Shown here piece after piece: positions 44,798-53,406 of a DNA stretch of 64,000 bases. A model generated the notes under the pieces. That model saw only the letters and a list, made by a program, of their open reading frames with translations, was not told where the DNA came from and ran no database searches. The position numbers were made by a program, and so were the translations under genes. Numbering within the stretch: position 1 is the first letter of the stretch; each line of letters opens with the position of its first letter. Origin of the DNA: Lachnospiraceae bacterium (GTDB lineage Bacteria > Bacillota > Clostridia > Lachnospirales > Lachnospiraceae). The stretch spans positions 1 through 64,000 of the forward strand of contig JAUNWX010000001.1 in assembly GCA_030540075.1 (NCBI GenBank), read 5' to 3'.

Positions 44798-45835
44798 CTA
44801 TGAACGAAAGGCCTGATCCATCTCTCCCTGAATCTTCGAGAGAACCTCCAGCACCTTTTCGTAATCCATTCGTTTCGGTCCGATCACGCCGATCGTTCCG
44901 CGAAGTCCGTTGCCGAGCTCATAATTTGCGGTAACCACAGAACAGTCCGTCATGTTTTCCATCGGTGATTCGCTGCCGATGTATACCTGAATCTGGTTTT
45001 TCTTTTCCTCACTTACGCCCTGGACTTCATGCACCAGCTCGGCAAGCTCGACCTTTGATTCGAAGGCATTGATGAGGCGGGAAGCATTGTCCGACTCCGT
45101 GAGCTCCGGATACTTGAAAATATTCGTCGCACCGGAAGTATAGATCTGTGCATCTCCGGAACGGATATTCAGAATGCTCACAATGGTCTGAAGGATAGCA
45201 CTTACCGTATCCTTATGCTGCGTTCGTGCCAGAATCTGACCGATGCGTCCTTCGGTGATTTCTTCTCCGCTGAGACCATCCAGCGCATCATTCAGCAGCA
45301 TGTTGATGCTCAGCATCCGGTTAAAGTCCAGTTCATCCTGTCCGCTCAGCATCACCGTCGCGGTTCGGACGATGTTGCCCTGCATCATGATGACCAGCAG
45401 TACTCTGTGTGCATCGACGATGGAGGTCTGGATGAACTTGATCTTATTCGTATGAATCGACGGCTCAGTGACCACCGCAGCGTAGTTGGTATCCTGCGCC
45501 AGGTTCTTTACGAGCTGTTTCAGCGTCGTCTCCAGCTTATCGACCTTCTCGAACATCTCCGTCTTCACGTCATCGATCTCATGCTGATGATGCTCCATCA
45601 GCTGATCGACATAGAAGCGGTAGCCCTTATCACTCGGGATACGACCGGCAGAGGTATGCGGCTGCATGATATAGCCCATCTCCTCGAGATCGCTCATCTC
45701 ATTACGGATCGTAGCAGAACTAAGGCTGAGTCCGGAATACTTACTGATCGTACGTGAGCCGACCGGTTCACCGGTCTCCAGATAGTTTTTTATAATCGTT
45801 GTAAGGATAACCACCTTACGCTGATCCAGCTCCAT
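44798..45835 (-). CDS. hrcA: Heat-inducible transcription repressor HrcA
   Basis: 345-residue HrcA, which binds CIRCE and represses the chaperone operon when GroEL is free. N-terminal winged helix (MELDQRKVVILTTIIKNYLETGEPVGS; GLSLSSATIRNEMSDLEEMGYI), GAF-like middle and a C-terminal dimer part (GTIGVIGPKRMDYEKVLEVL). The ATG at 45835 has GGAGG 9 nt upstream; the longer reading begins within the CIRCE-proximal leader. Confidence 0.97.
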   Translation of the reverse strand: MELDQRKVVILTTIIKNYLETGEPVGSRTISKYSGLSLSSATIRNEMSDLEEMGYIMQPHTSAGRIPSDKGYRFYVDQLMEHHQHEIDDVKTEMFEKVDKLETTLKQLVKNLAQDTNYAAVVTEPSIHTNKIKFIQTSIVDAHRVLLVIMMQGNIVRTATVMLSGQDELDFNRMLSINMLLNDALDGLSGEEITEGRIGQILARTQHKDTVSAILQTIVSILNIRSGDAQIYTSGATNIFKYPELTESDNASRLINAFESKVELAELVHEVQGVSEEKKNQIQVYIGSESPMENMTDCSVVTANYELGNGLRGTIGVIGPKRMDYEKVLEVLSKIQGEMDQAFRS

Positions 45836-45858
45836 CTCTGCCACCTCCTCTTTACCTG

Positions 45859-45885
45859 TTAGCACTCGAAATATCGGAGTGCTAA
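45859..45885 (-). promoter_or_regulatory. CIRCE operator
   Basis: TTAGCACTC-N9-GAGTGCTAA, a perfect CIRCE element, 24 bp before the hrcA start and just after the promoter. Confidence 0.98.
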
Positions 45886-45897
45886 CATCTATTTGCT

Positions 45898-45925
45898 ATA
45901 TTACTCGATTTTGGAATGATGTCAA
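45898..45925 (-). promoter_or_regulatory. Promoter of the hrcA operon
   Basis: TTGACA (45920-45925), 16 bp, TAATAT (45898-45903) on the minus strand, directly upstream of CIRCE. Confidence 0.75.
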
Positions 45926-45956
45926 GGATTAGCCTCGAGGAATTTGTGAAAAAATC

Positions 45957-46001
45957 GTGAAGAAAAGGAGCCGACCGCTATGGCCCGCTCCCTTTCTTCA
46001 C
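45957..46001 (-). terminator. Terminator after the first 3D-domain gene
   Basis: GTGAAGAAAAGGAGC pairs with GCTCCCTTTCTTCAC (one bulge); T-rich on both strands. It separates the 3D gene from the hrcA operon. Confidence 0.8.
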
Positions 46002-46039
46002 GCTATTCTGTTTTTAAAATCCCGTCGAATCGAGGGTAC

Positions 46040-46618
46040 TTACTGAAGGATGTATACGTCGGCATACGAAAGGATGTTTCGTGCCTCCGCATGGGTGTTA
46101 TAAAACACATCGATGTGTGCGCCACGCACGGCACCGCCACAGTCCTCTGCGACGTACTCATGACCGTTGATCAGAAGATGTGTACCGTATGGAATCACAC
46201 GTGGATCGACCGCAACCGTTCTGCCGGCGGTCGCACGTGCGCCGGTCGCGGTACGTGTACCATAGCCCTCGGAGCATCTGGAGCACGGGCAGTAGCCGGT
46301 CAGTTTGAAGCGTCCGAGCGGCGTCGCCTGCCGGCCATCGATCGTCACCGTCTGTCCCGACGACTGTGCTGCCTGCTGCTTCTGCTTCGCCTCCTCTACC
46401 GCCTGTGCGGCATAGGTTTCCTGCACGGTGGTGAAGTGCGGGTTGGTGCTGGTATTGAAGAAAAGTACATTCCCCAGGCTCTGTGATGCATAGACGCCGG
46501 AGCTTGCGCTCTCGTCTGCATACGTACGCACGGACATCGCCATCGTAAGAATCATCAGTACGATGAGCATCGTCATCTTAGCGATCATACCTCTCTGCTT
46601 CTGTAAATTTAAACTCAA
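46040..46618 (-). CDS. Exported 3D-domain protein
   Basis: 192 residues. A signal peptide or anchor (about 10-34, MLIVLMILTMAMSVRTYA) is followed by a linker with a short coiled stretch (TYAAQAVEEAKQKQQAAQ), and then a 3D domain at about 100-192: TGYCPCSRCSEGYGTRTATG, VAVDPRVIPYGTHLLIN and AEDCGGAVRGAHIDVFY, with the three conserved aspartates. The fold belongs to double-psi barrels of MltA/YabE/resuscitation-type wall hydrolases, so a peptidoglycan role outside the membrane is likely. The start is TTG at 46618, chosen because AGGAGG lies 5 nt upstream; an ATG 10 codons later has its Shine-Dalgarno too close. Confidence 0.88.
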   Translation of the reverse strand: MSLNLQKQRGMIAKMTMLIVLMILTMAMSVRTYADESASSGVYASQSLGNVLFFNTSTNPHFTTVQETYAAQAVEEAKQKQQAAQSSGQTVTIDGRQATPLGRFKLTGYCPCSRCSEGYGTRTATGARATAGRTVAVDPRVIPYGTHLLINGHEYVAEDCGGAVRGAHIDVFYNTHAEARNILSYADVYILQ

Positions 46619-46726
46619 AACAACCTCCTGTGTGTGCGCCGGTGTCTTTAACTGCTCTTTCAGATTTTTCTCACATGGACCGGCATGAACGAAGAGCTCC
46701 GGATCGGAGCGAGCTCAACGCCCGAG

Positions 46727-46756
46727 AGTATACTGGCAAATTCAAAAAATTGTCAA
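46727..46756 (-). promoter_or_regulatory. Promoter of the first 3D-domain gene
   Basis: TTGACA (46751-46756), 18 bp, TATACT (46727-46732) on the minus strand. The 100-nt leader contains GAGCTC/GAGCTC and GCCGGT/ACCGGC inverted pairs, so it may fold. Confidence 0.8.
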
Positions 46757-46773
46757 GCCCCTCATCTATCTGT

Positions 46774-46793
46774 CATACGCTTATATGCGTATG
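46774..46793 (-). promoter_or_regulatory. Palindrome upstream of the 3D-gene promoter
   Basis: CATACGC-TTATAT-GCGTATG, perfect 7-bp arms, starting 18 bp before the -35 box: a candidate activator site. With the promoter and the terminator below it accounts for the gene-free stretch 46619-46927. Confidence 0.5.
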
Positions 46794-46858
46794 CCTTCGC
46801 ATTATTTCGTTGGAGAGTTGACTGTGTGATTATAAAAAATTTATAAGATCGTAAGAAT

Positions 46859-46907
46859 TAAAAAAGTGAAAAATCACTCAGTTTTGAGTGATTTTTCACT
46901 TTTTTCA
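46859..46907 (-). terminator. Terminator of the second 3D-domain gene
   Basis: A perfect 20-bp stem with a GTTT loop; AAAAAGTGAAAAATCACTCA on one side, and T-runs on both strands. Confidence 0.93.
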
Positions 46908-46927
46908 AGTCTTTATTCTGTGCCGTT

Positions 46928-47749
46928 TCAGCTCTTCGGAGCGGCCACGAAAACCTCTGCAAAACGGTGTCCGAGGGCGGTCACACCGAAGGCTTCTTCG
47001 TAGCTGTTATAGTAGATATCGATCAGATTTCCCTTCACGGCACCGCCGATATCTTCGACCGTATATACTGTATTATTAATGAAAACCTTCGTCCCCATCG
47101 GCAGGACCGTCGTGTCCGCAGCGATCGTGTGATCTGCCTTCGGCCAGGTGCCGGAATTGGTTTTTCCGTTTCCATAGTAGCCGGTGATCTGGAAGACGCC
47201 GAGGGAGGCTCCCTTCGTATACTTCGTGGACTCCTCGGTCACGACGGCACCGATCGGCGTTTCGCCCGTGCGTGTACCGATGCTTGCAGCCGCTTCCTCC
47301 TGTGCGATCTGTGCGGCCAGTGCAGCTGCTTCTGCCTGCTCTGCCGCCTGCTTCTCCAGCAGTGCCGTGGACGGATCCGTCGCGCTGCCCGCTGCTGCCG
47401 GCGTCGCGATCGCACTTCCTGCTGAAGTCGTCACCATCGTCGACGTCGCTGCATTCCCGCCTGCAGTGGACTCATTCTCAGCCGCTGTCGCTGCAGCTGA
47501 CGTCGTCGCTGTACTGATCTTTCCCTTACGTCCGCTTCGGGCAGTCACCAGAACCGGCTTCTCTGCCTCCTCTGTCGCTGTATCCTGCGGGGTCATCGTT
47601 CCTGTGTAATAATTCGACTGACTAAGCTCACTGATCGAGACACCGTTCACCCATGCCGGACCGACCTGTGCGGCGGCCAATGCAGGCACCGAAAAACAGG
47701 TGGCGAGGCAGATGGTCAGAAGCGTCCTCCACACATGATTCTTTTTCAT
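46928..47749 (-). CDS. Secreted 3D-domain protein with Ala/Thr-rich linker
   Basis: 273 residues. Signal peptide with a clear cleavage zone (MKKNHVWRTLLTICLATCFSVPALAAAQ), a long Ala/Thr/Ser-rich linker with a coiled part (about 70-165, EKQAAEQAEAAALAAQIAQEEAA), and a C-terminal 3D domain (about 180-270: FQITGYYGNG, TIAADTTVLPMGTKVFIN, VEDIGGAVKGNLIDIYY) with the three aspartates. A paralogue of the neighbouring 3D gene, but without its cysteines. Probably a cell-wall-active enzyme. Each 3D gene has its own terminator, so they are regulated separately. Confidence 0.87.
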   Translation of the reverse strand: MKKNHVWRTLLTICLATCFSVPALAAAQVGPAWVNGVSISELSQSNYYTGTMTPQDTATEEAEKPVLVTARSGRKGKISTATTSAAATAAENESTAGGNAATSTMVTTSAGSAIATPAAAGSATDPSTALLEKQAAEQAEAAALAAQIAQEEAAASIGTRTGETPIGAVVTEESTKYTKGASLGVFQITGYYGNGKTNSGTWPKADHTIAADTTVLPMGTKVFINNTVYTVEDIGGAVKGNLIDIYYNSYEEAFGVTALGHRFAEVFVAAPKS

Positions 47750-47897
47750 CCTTTTCCTCCTGAAAATAAGGGAGTCGGGTGCACTTTTCAGGTAGAAACT
47801 GTGTTTTTTCCGCAGAAATCCCCCACTTTGTGCACGATTACTATAAGAACCATAATACAGATCCGAAAAACCGTCAACTTACGTTTTTCTGTCGACT

Positions 47898-48914
47898 TTA
47901 CGTGGTAAGCAGCAGCTCGACGGCCATCTGGTCCGTGAGATTTCCGCTCTTGATAGCTTGGTCATATTCATAGAAGCGCCGGATATAGTCCTCGATGCCA
48001 TGGCGCGAGTACTGCCGCGCCTGATCCGTAAGCTTCCGGTAGATCCACGGGCTCACGCCGACATACGCCGCCGCTTCCTGCGCACTCATATCCCGGTCCA
48101 TCGCCTCACGTGCGAGCAGCAGCTGATTGAAGTTCCGGCGCATAAGATGCAGCAGGCGCATCGGTGCCTCCTGCAGCGTCAGCAGATCCCGGTAGTACTG
48201 AAGCGCCTTCTTCGTATGCCCGAGTCCCATCTCAGACACCATGTCAAACACACGATCCTCGACATTCTGTGAGCAGATCGCCTCGACATCACTGTCCTCG
48301 ATAACGTCCCTCACACCGGTATAGGCGATCAGCTTCTCCATCTCCGAGGCGATATTATCCATGCTGGTGCCGGTCTTATCGAGAAAAAGCTCCATCGTCG
48401 AATTCCGGATCTTCTTCCCCGCCATCGTCAGATAGCGCGCCGCCCAGCGACCGAGCTGTGACCGGTCCTGCTCCCCGAGCTCACAGGCGAAGCCGTTCTT
48501 CTGAACAAGCTTATAGAGCTTACTGCGCTTGTCGATCTCCCCCTCGATGAACATGAGATGCGCCGTATCCGGATAGTGTCCGATATCCTCGAGATAGTGC
48601 AGCAGCTTCTCCGGTACCGGCTTCTTAAACCACTCGCTGCCGCTGATGATGACGAGCCGCCCCGTGTTCTCCCCGAAGGTAAACGGAATCGTATTCAGAA
48701 GGTCGATCAGCTCCTGTACATCCGGTGCGCCATCATAAAAGGTATAGGCCATCCCCTCCTCGCCGCCGAAGGCCGCACGAAACTGCTTCTTATACGAAAG
48801 CTTCAGATACTCCTCCGAACCGTAGAGCAGGTAGTACGGCTGAAAGCGAAGCGCCTTCAGATCCTCATTCAGTGCCAGATATTCTGTTTTCGACTCTTTC
48901 TTCCCGTACGCCAT
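47898..48914 (-). CDS. holA: DNA polymerase III delta subunit
   Basis: 338-residue clamp-loader delta subunit, which opens the beta clamp. AAA+-like N-terminal region (YYLLYGSEEYLKLSYKKQF, about 27-46), middle VIISGSEWFKKP and the C-terminal collar domain (LTLQEAPMRLLHLMRRNFNQLLLA, about 245-270). It is followed by no visible strong terminator. The leader before it is unusual: see 48915-49047. Confidence 0.93.
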   Translation of the reverse strand: MAYGKKESKTEYLALNEDLKALRFQPYYLLYGSEEYLKLSYKKQFRAAFGGEEGMAYTFYDGAPDVQELIDLLNTIPFTFGENTGRLVIISGSEWFKKPVPEKLLHYLEDIGHYPDTAHLMFIEGEIDKRSKLYKLVQKNGFACELGEQDRSQLGRWAARYLTMAGKKIRNSTMELFLDKTGTSMDNIASEMEKLIAYTGVRDVIEDSDVEAICSQNVEDRVFDMVSEMGLGHTKKALQYYRDLLTLQEAPMRLLHLMRRNFNQLLLAREAMDRDMSAQEAAAYVGVSPWIYRKLTDQARQYSRHGIEDYIRRFYEYDQAIKSGNLTDQMAVELLLTT

Positions 48915-48917
48915 AGT

Positions 48918-49047
48918 CCCCGTTTCTCTCCCTGTATGGAGGCCAATGCCTCCGACGTCACATCATCATGCCCCGTTTCATTTTCCGAAAACAAAACGGG
49001 GCCAATGCCTCGCGTGCCACCATTATAGCACGACAGAAGCATTGGCC
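48918..49047 (-). promoter_or_regulatory. holA promoter and leader with alternative hairpins
   Basis: An extended -10 box (TGCTATAAT; 49022-49027) lies inside a 48-bp element bounded by GGCCAATGC (49000-49008) and GCATTGGCC (49039-49047). In the leader, an anti-Shine-Dalgarno segment CCCCGTTT (49001-48994 on the minus strand) can pair with GAAACGGGG at 48971-48979 or with the second GAAACGGGG at 48918-48926, which includes the holA ribosome binding site. A second hairpin GGAGGC-CAAT-GCCTCC is at 48938-48953. Confidence 0.6.
49000..49047. repeat. 48-bp element with 9-bp terminal inverted repeats
   Basis: GGCCAATGC, 30 bp, GCATTGGCC. The same ends with 32 bp between are found at 63525-63574. 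A third copy of the 9-mer lies at 48941-48949, sharing GGCCAATGCCTC with the copy at 49000. Confidence 0.65.
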
Positions 49048-49072
49048 CAGTCAGAATTTATGTGATTGTGCA

Positions 49073-50614
49073 TCAGTGGTTCCGGATGCGCTTCTGCACC
49101 TCATCGTAGTCCGCAGTCACCTCTGCATTCGGTGCCGGAGTCGCGAGACTCACGATCACGTTCACGAGGATCGCCACGAGGAAGGCCGGGAGCAGTTCAT
49201 AGATGTTCCAGAGACCACCCAGCGGACGGATGCTGTACTTCCAGAAGAAGACCATAATGCCACCCGCGATCATGCCGGCGGTCGCACCGTACTTGTTCGA
49301 GCGTCTCCAGAAGAGCGCGAGGAGGACGACCGGTCCGAAGGAAGCACCGAAGCCCGCCCAGGCGAAGGAGACGATCTGGAAGACCGAGCTGTCCGGATTC
49401 CATGCGATGAAGATCGAAAGACCGGCGATGATCAGCAGGCAGACACGTGCAACGTACAGGAGCTGCTTCTCATCGAGATGAATGTGCAGCACATCGGTCA
49501 GAATATCGTTCGCGATGGAGCTTGACGCTGCGAGCAGCTGGGAATCCGCCGTCGACATGGTGGACGCCAGAATACCGGACAGGACGACACCGGCGATCAG
49601 TGCCGGTACGAGACCGTGGGTTGCAAGCAGCTTCGCGATCTCGACGATGATGGTCTCCGACTGGTTGCCGCCGAGGCTTGGGATCGCACCGGCCGCCGTC
49701 ATACCGAGGCCGACGATACCGATGAAGATCGCCACGCCCATCGAGATCACCACCCATACGGAAGCGATCCGTCTCGAGAGCTTCAGCTTCTTATCATCGC
49801 CGATGGCCATGAAACGAAGCAGGATATGCGGCATACCGAAGTAGCCGAGACCCCATGCCAGGGTCGAAACGATGGTGATGAGGCTGTACGGGCTGGAGGT
49901 ACCGCTCGTCGGATCATACACCAGCAGCATATCGAGATAGCCACTGAGTCCCGATGCATTCTGAAGAACGGCCGCAAAGCCGCCGGCTCTGTGCACACCG
50001 AAAACGAGGACGATCAGCAGTGCGAGCGACATCACGATACTCTGGATGAAGTCCGTGGTCGACGCAGCTAGAAAACCACCGAGGGAGGTGTAGCCGACGA
50101 TGACGAAGGCACTCGCAATCATCGCCACATGATAATCCGCACCGAAGAGACTGCCGAACAGCTTACCGCAGGCAGCGAAGCCGGACGCGGTATACGGGAT
50201 AAAGAAAATAACGATGACCACCGCTGCAATCAGGGTCAGGATCTTCTTCCGGTCATTATAACGGTTGGAGAAAAACTCCGGAATCGTGATGGAGTCATTG
50301 ACCTCGGTATAGATACGGATACGCTTCGCCACGACGAACCAGTTGATGTAGGTACCGAGTGCGAGACCGATCGCGGTCCAGCCCGGATCCGAGATGCCGC
50401 TCAGATACGCGAGGCCAGGAAGACCCATGAGCAGCCAGGAGGACATATCCGACGCTTCGGCCGACATCGCCGTCACAAAGGGGCCCAGGGAACGACCGCC
50501 CAGGAAAAAGTCCCCCGCGGTCGCGTTCTTATCGGATACCTTGAATCCGATGAAGAGCATGCCGACCAGGTACAGGACCATGGCCACCATCATTCCAATC
50601 TGTGCTACTGTCAT
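49073..50614 (-). CDS. putP: Sodium/proline symporter, SSS family
   Basis: 513-residue symporter with about 13 membrane helices that imports proline with sodium. Marks: FFLGGRSLGPFVTAMSAEASDMSSWLLMGLPG (helix 2 region, 36-67), the sodium-site stretch near GVVLSGILASTMSTADSQLLAASSS (about 338-362), and FAWAGFGASFGPVVLLALFWRR, all typical of PutP. It could serve as a proline osmolyte or nutrient carrier. AGAGAGG precedes the ATG. Confidence 0.93.
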   Translation of the reverse strand: MTVAQIGMMVAMVLYLVGMLFIGFKVSDKNATAGDFFLGGRSLGPFVTAMSAEASDMSSWLLMGLPGLAYLSGISDPGWTAIGLALGTYINWFVVAKRIRIYTEVNDSITIPEFFSNRYNDRKKILTLIAAVVIVIFFIPYTASGFAACGKLFGSLFGADYHVAMIASAFVIVGYTSLGGFLAASTTDFIQSIVMSLALLIVLVFGVHRAGGFAAVLQNASGLSGYLDMLLVYDPTSGTSSPYSLITIVSTLAWGLGYFGMPHILLRFMAIGDDKKLKLSRRIASVWVVISMGVAIFIGIVGLGMTAAGAIPSLGGNQSETIIVEIAKLLATHGLVPALIAGVVLSGILASTMSTADSQLLAASSSIANDILTDVLHIHLDEKQLLYVARVCLLIIAGLSIFIAWNPDSSVFQIVSFAWAGFGASFGPVVLLALFWRRSNKYGATAGMIAGGIMVFFWKYSIRPLGGLWNIYELLPAFLVAILVNVIVSLATPAPNAEVTADYDEVQKRIRNH

Positions 50615-50765
50615 CTTTCTTACCTCTCTTTATCGCAGGATATCCGCAGCTGTGCCTTTTTCGAATGAACGCGTCGAAGTATGCAGAAGCTGCTTTTTCC
50701 CTTTTTAAAAAAAATATGTGTATGATGATACCCCTTCGAAGGGAATATTGCAAGGAGAACGGGAC

Positions 50766-50822
50766 ATGTACACGCATGTCTTTTTTATATGGCTGTTATA
50801 CATCGGCCTTTCGGCCCTGTGA
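50766..50822 (+). CDS. Possible 18-residue hydrophobic leader or membrane peptide
   Basis: Reads MYTHVFFIWLLYIGLSAL and stop. AAGGAG lies 8 nt before the ATG, and a 12-bp palindrome CCCTTCGAAGGG occurs about 25 bp upstream. It is located about 60 bp ahead of hemW on the same strand. It may be a small membrane peptide or a leader peptide. With such a short reading frame chance is not excluded. Confidence 0.3.
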   Translation: MYTHVFFIWLLYIGLSAL

Positions 50823-50879
50823 ATTGCAGAAATCCGGGGCTTATGTTACATTATTCTCTAGATTTTTCAGGAGAAAACC

Positions 50880-52070
50880 ATGCTGGACAACACAATCATC
50901 GATTCAAACGACCATCAGCAGCTCGAGCTGTACATCCATATCCCATTCTGCGCACGGAAGTGCAATTACTGCGACTTCCTCTCCTTTCCGATGAAAGAAA
51001 CGGAGCACGGGCCCTACATCGATCAGCTCTGTGCCGAGATCCGCGAAAGCGCCGCGCTGGCGACGAACTATGAAATCTCGACGATCTTCATCGGTGGCGG
51101 TACCCCGTCGCTGCTGGATCCGAAGTACATCTCCCGCATCATGTACTACATCCGCCGCTTCTATACCGTCCGCCCGAACGCCGAGATCACCATCGAGTGC
51201 AACCCGGCCTCGACCATCGCGTATAAGTTTGCGGCCTACCGCGATGCCGGCATCAACCGCCTCTCCATCGGTCTCCAGTCGGCAAACAACGACGAGCTCC
51301 GCACCCTCGGCCGTCTCCACCTCTTCGAGGACTTCCTGAAGTGCTATCAGAGCGCCCGGATGGAGGGCTTCCGGAACATCAACATCGACCTCATCGACGA
51401 GATCCCCGGCCAGACCGAGAAGTCCTGGCGCGAGACCCTCCGCCATGTGCTCATGCTGAAGCCGGAGCACGTCTCGATCTATAATCTCATCGTCGAGGAC
51501 GGCACCCCGTTTCGGGCAATGCAGGAGGCCGGCACGCTGGCACTTCCTTCGGAAGATACACAGGCCGCCATCGACGCGCTGACCCGTGAGATGACGGAGC
51601 GCTACGGCTACCAGCGCTATGAGGTCTCGAACTATGCGAAGCCGGGCTACGAATGCCGCCATAACTACGGTTACTGGTCCGCTGTACCTTACCTCGGCTT
51701 CGGTCTCAGTGCCGCCTCCTGCTTCCAGGGCGAACGCTGGAGCAATCTTCGAAGCTTTCCGCAGTACCTCGCACTCGACATGGCTTCCGAAATCCGACAG
51801 GGCTGCCCGACGCTGCATGCCGAGCACGAGAAGCAGAGCGTACAGGCGCAGATGGAGGAGTTCATGTTCCTCGGACTTCGCCGTACCGCCGGCATCTCCG
51901 AGGTCGAATTCAAGACCCGCTTCCAGATCGACATCCACTCCGTCTTCGGCGAACAGCTGCAGCGCTACACAGCGGACGGCATGCTAATCCACGAAGGCTA
52001 CCGTTACCGTTTTTCCGAGCGTGGTATGGATGTCTCGAATTTCATCTTAAGTGATTTCCTGTTGGATTAA
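50880..52070 (+). CDS. hemW: HemW-like radical SAM heme chaperone
   Basis: 396-residue HemN-family protein. The radical SAM site is CARKCNYC near residue 23-30 (YIHIPFCARKCNYCDFLSFP). Then FIGGGTPSLLDPKYI, ECNPAST, NRLSIGLQS, NIDLIDEIPGQTEKSW, and the C-terminal HemN-C domain (FMFLGLRRTAGI). HemW proteins bind and deliver heme rather than act as coproporphyrinogen oxidase. CAGGAG is 7 nt before the ATG. It often follows lepA in Bacillota; here the two are convergent with ilvE between them. Confidence 0.93.
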   Translation: MLDNTIIDSNDHQQLELYIHIPFCARKCNYCDFLSFPMKETEHGPYIDQLCAEIRESAALATNYEISTIFIGGGTPSLLDPKYISRIMYYIRRFYTVRPNAEITIECNPASTIAYKFAAYRDAGINRLSIGLQSANNDELRTLGRLHLFEDFLKCYQSARMEGFRNINIDLIDEIPGQTEKSWRETLRHVLMLKPEHVSIYNLIVEDGTPFRAMQEAGTLALPSEDTQAAIDALTREMTERYGYQRYEVSNYAKPGYECRHNYGYWSAVPYLGFGLSAASCFQGERWSNLRSFPQYLALDMASEIRQGCPTLHAEHEKQSVQAQMEEFMFLGLRRTAGISEVEFKTRFQIDIHSVFGEQLQRYTADGMLIHEGYRYRFSERGMDVSNFILSDFLLD

Positions 52071-52116
52071 AAAACCGGAGGGCTGTCTTTCGAGACAGTC
52101 CTCCGGCCTTCTTTTG
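52068..52116. terminator. Bidirectional terminator between hemW and ilvE
   Basis: Stem CCGGAGG-CTGTC / GACAG-CCTCCGG with an A-run on the left (T-run for the minus strand) and CCTTCTTTT on the right. Confidence 0.92.
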
Positions 52117-52152
52117 CCGAATTCCAGTTCATTATTTCAGTGGTGTCCGCGA

Positions 52153-53178
52153 TCAGCAGATGTGACGGATCCAGCCCTCCGGAGCTTCGATCTTACCGCT
52201 CTGGATGCCGGTGATGGTTGCGTAGAGCTCGCCGATGACCTCACCTGCATGCTCCATGCCGGACGGAAGGTTGATGACCTCATCGTGGTTCACGATCTTA
52301 CCAACCGGAGAAATAACCGCTGCCGTACCGCAGAGACCGCACTCCTTGAAGCCCTTGATTTCCTCGAACTTCACTGGACGCTCATCGACGGTCAGGTGGA
52401 GATAATGCTCAGCGATGTAAACGATGGAACGTCTGGTGATGGATGGAAGGATGGACGGTGACTTCGGAACAACCAGCTTGCCATCTGCGTCAACGAAGAT
52501 GGCATTGGATCCACCTGTCTCCTCAACATAGGTTCTGGTCGCTGCATCCAGGTAAAGATTCTCTGCAAAACCTGCCTTATGCGCCAGTACAGAGGAGTGT
52601 AAGCTCATCGCATAGTTGAGACCTGCCTTTACCGCACCGGTTCCATGAGGTGCTGCACGGTCAAAATCCGAAACCTGGATAGCGATCGGCGTTGCACCAC
52701 CCTTGTAGTACGGGCCTACCGGCGTTGCAAATACTCTGAACTGATACTCATCCGCCGGCTTTACACCGATGACAACACCGGTTGCGAACTCATATGGACG
52801 AAGGTAAAGGGATGCACCGGAACCGTATGGCGGTACCCAGTCGAGGTTACCCTTTACGACCTGATCGATGGCATCGAGGAAACGATCCTTCGGGAACGGT
52901 GGCATCTCGATACGCTGTGCAGACTCATACATTCTGTCCGCATTGAGGTCCGGACGGAAGCATACGACAGATCCATCCTCCCAGGTATATGCCTTCATAC
53001 CCTCGAATACCTGCTGGCAGTACTGAAGCATGCCGGCTGACTCATTTAAGGTCACGTTCGGATCCGAAATCAGGGCACCCTCATCCCAGTTTCCATCCTT
53101 CCAGTTTGATACATATCTCTTATCGGTCACACGATAGCTGAAACCGATATTTCCCCAGTCAAGGTCTTTCTTCGCCAT
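52153..53178 (-). CDS. ilvE: Branched-chain amino acid aminotransferase
   Basis: 341-residue fold-type IV PLP transaminase for leucine, isoleucine and valine. LNESAGMLQYCQQVFEGMKAYTWEDG near 50-75, CFRPDLNADRM, YLRPYEFATG, then GTGAVKAGLNYAMSL with the PLP lysine, and LDAATRTYVEETGGSNAIFV. This pattern is that of the long BCAT type also found in eukaryotes. The ATG at 53178 has AAAGGAG about 10 nt upstream; the longer reading adds 9 residues. A promoter TTGCAT-N17-TATACT lies about 40 bp upstream on the minus strand, but I saw no T-box. Confidence 0.95.
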   Translation of the reverse strand: MAKKDLDWGNIGFSYRVTDKRYVSNWKDGNWDEGALISDPNVTLNESAGMLQYCQQVFEGMKAYTWEDGSVVCFRPDLNADRMYESAQRIEMPPFPKDRFLDAIDQVVKGNLDWVPPYGSGASLYLRPYEFATGVVIGVKPADEYQFRVFATPVGPYYKGGATPIAIQVSDFDRAAPHGTGAVKAGLNYAMSLHSSVLAHKAGFAENLYLDAATRTYVEETGGSNAIFVDADGKLVVPKSPSILPSITRRSIVYIAEHYLHLTVDERPVKFEEIKGFKECGLCGTAAVISPVGKIVNHDEVINLPSGMEHAGEVIGELYATITGIQSGKIEAPEGWIRHIC

Positions 53179-53349
53179 TGCTTGTATCTCCTTTCGATAT
53201 GACATCTCGTCATGATTAGAGCTAGTATAGTCCTCGAAAAAAATGAATGCAAATCAAAAAGCACACAAAATACTCATGTCTGTTATAACCCGTTTCTATT
53301 TTCTCCGGTCAGTATAACGTCATACGGTTATAGAAATCTTTTCTACATC

Positions 53350-53386
53350 GCAAAAATTCAGGCCGTGACCCCGAAGGGCCACGGCC
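53350..53386 (-). terminator. Terminator of lepA
   Basis: Minus-strand stem GGCCGTGGCCC / GGGTCACGGCC with a TTCG tetraloop, then TGAATTTTTG. Confidence 0.87.
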
Positions 53387-53406
53387 TCTGCCATATACAT
53401 AAGCTT

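Noticed and set aside
46619-46726. Cyclic di-AMP (ydaO) riboswitch before the 3D gene
   Set aside because: The leader is too short and lacks the conserved aptamer segments, although it contains two inverted pairs.
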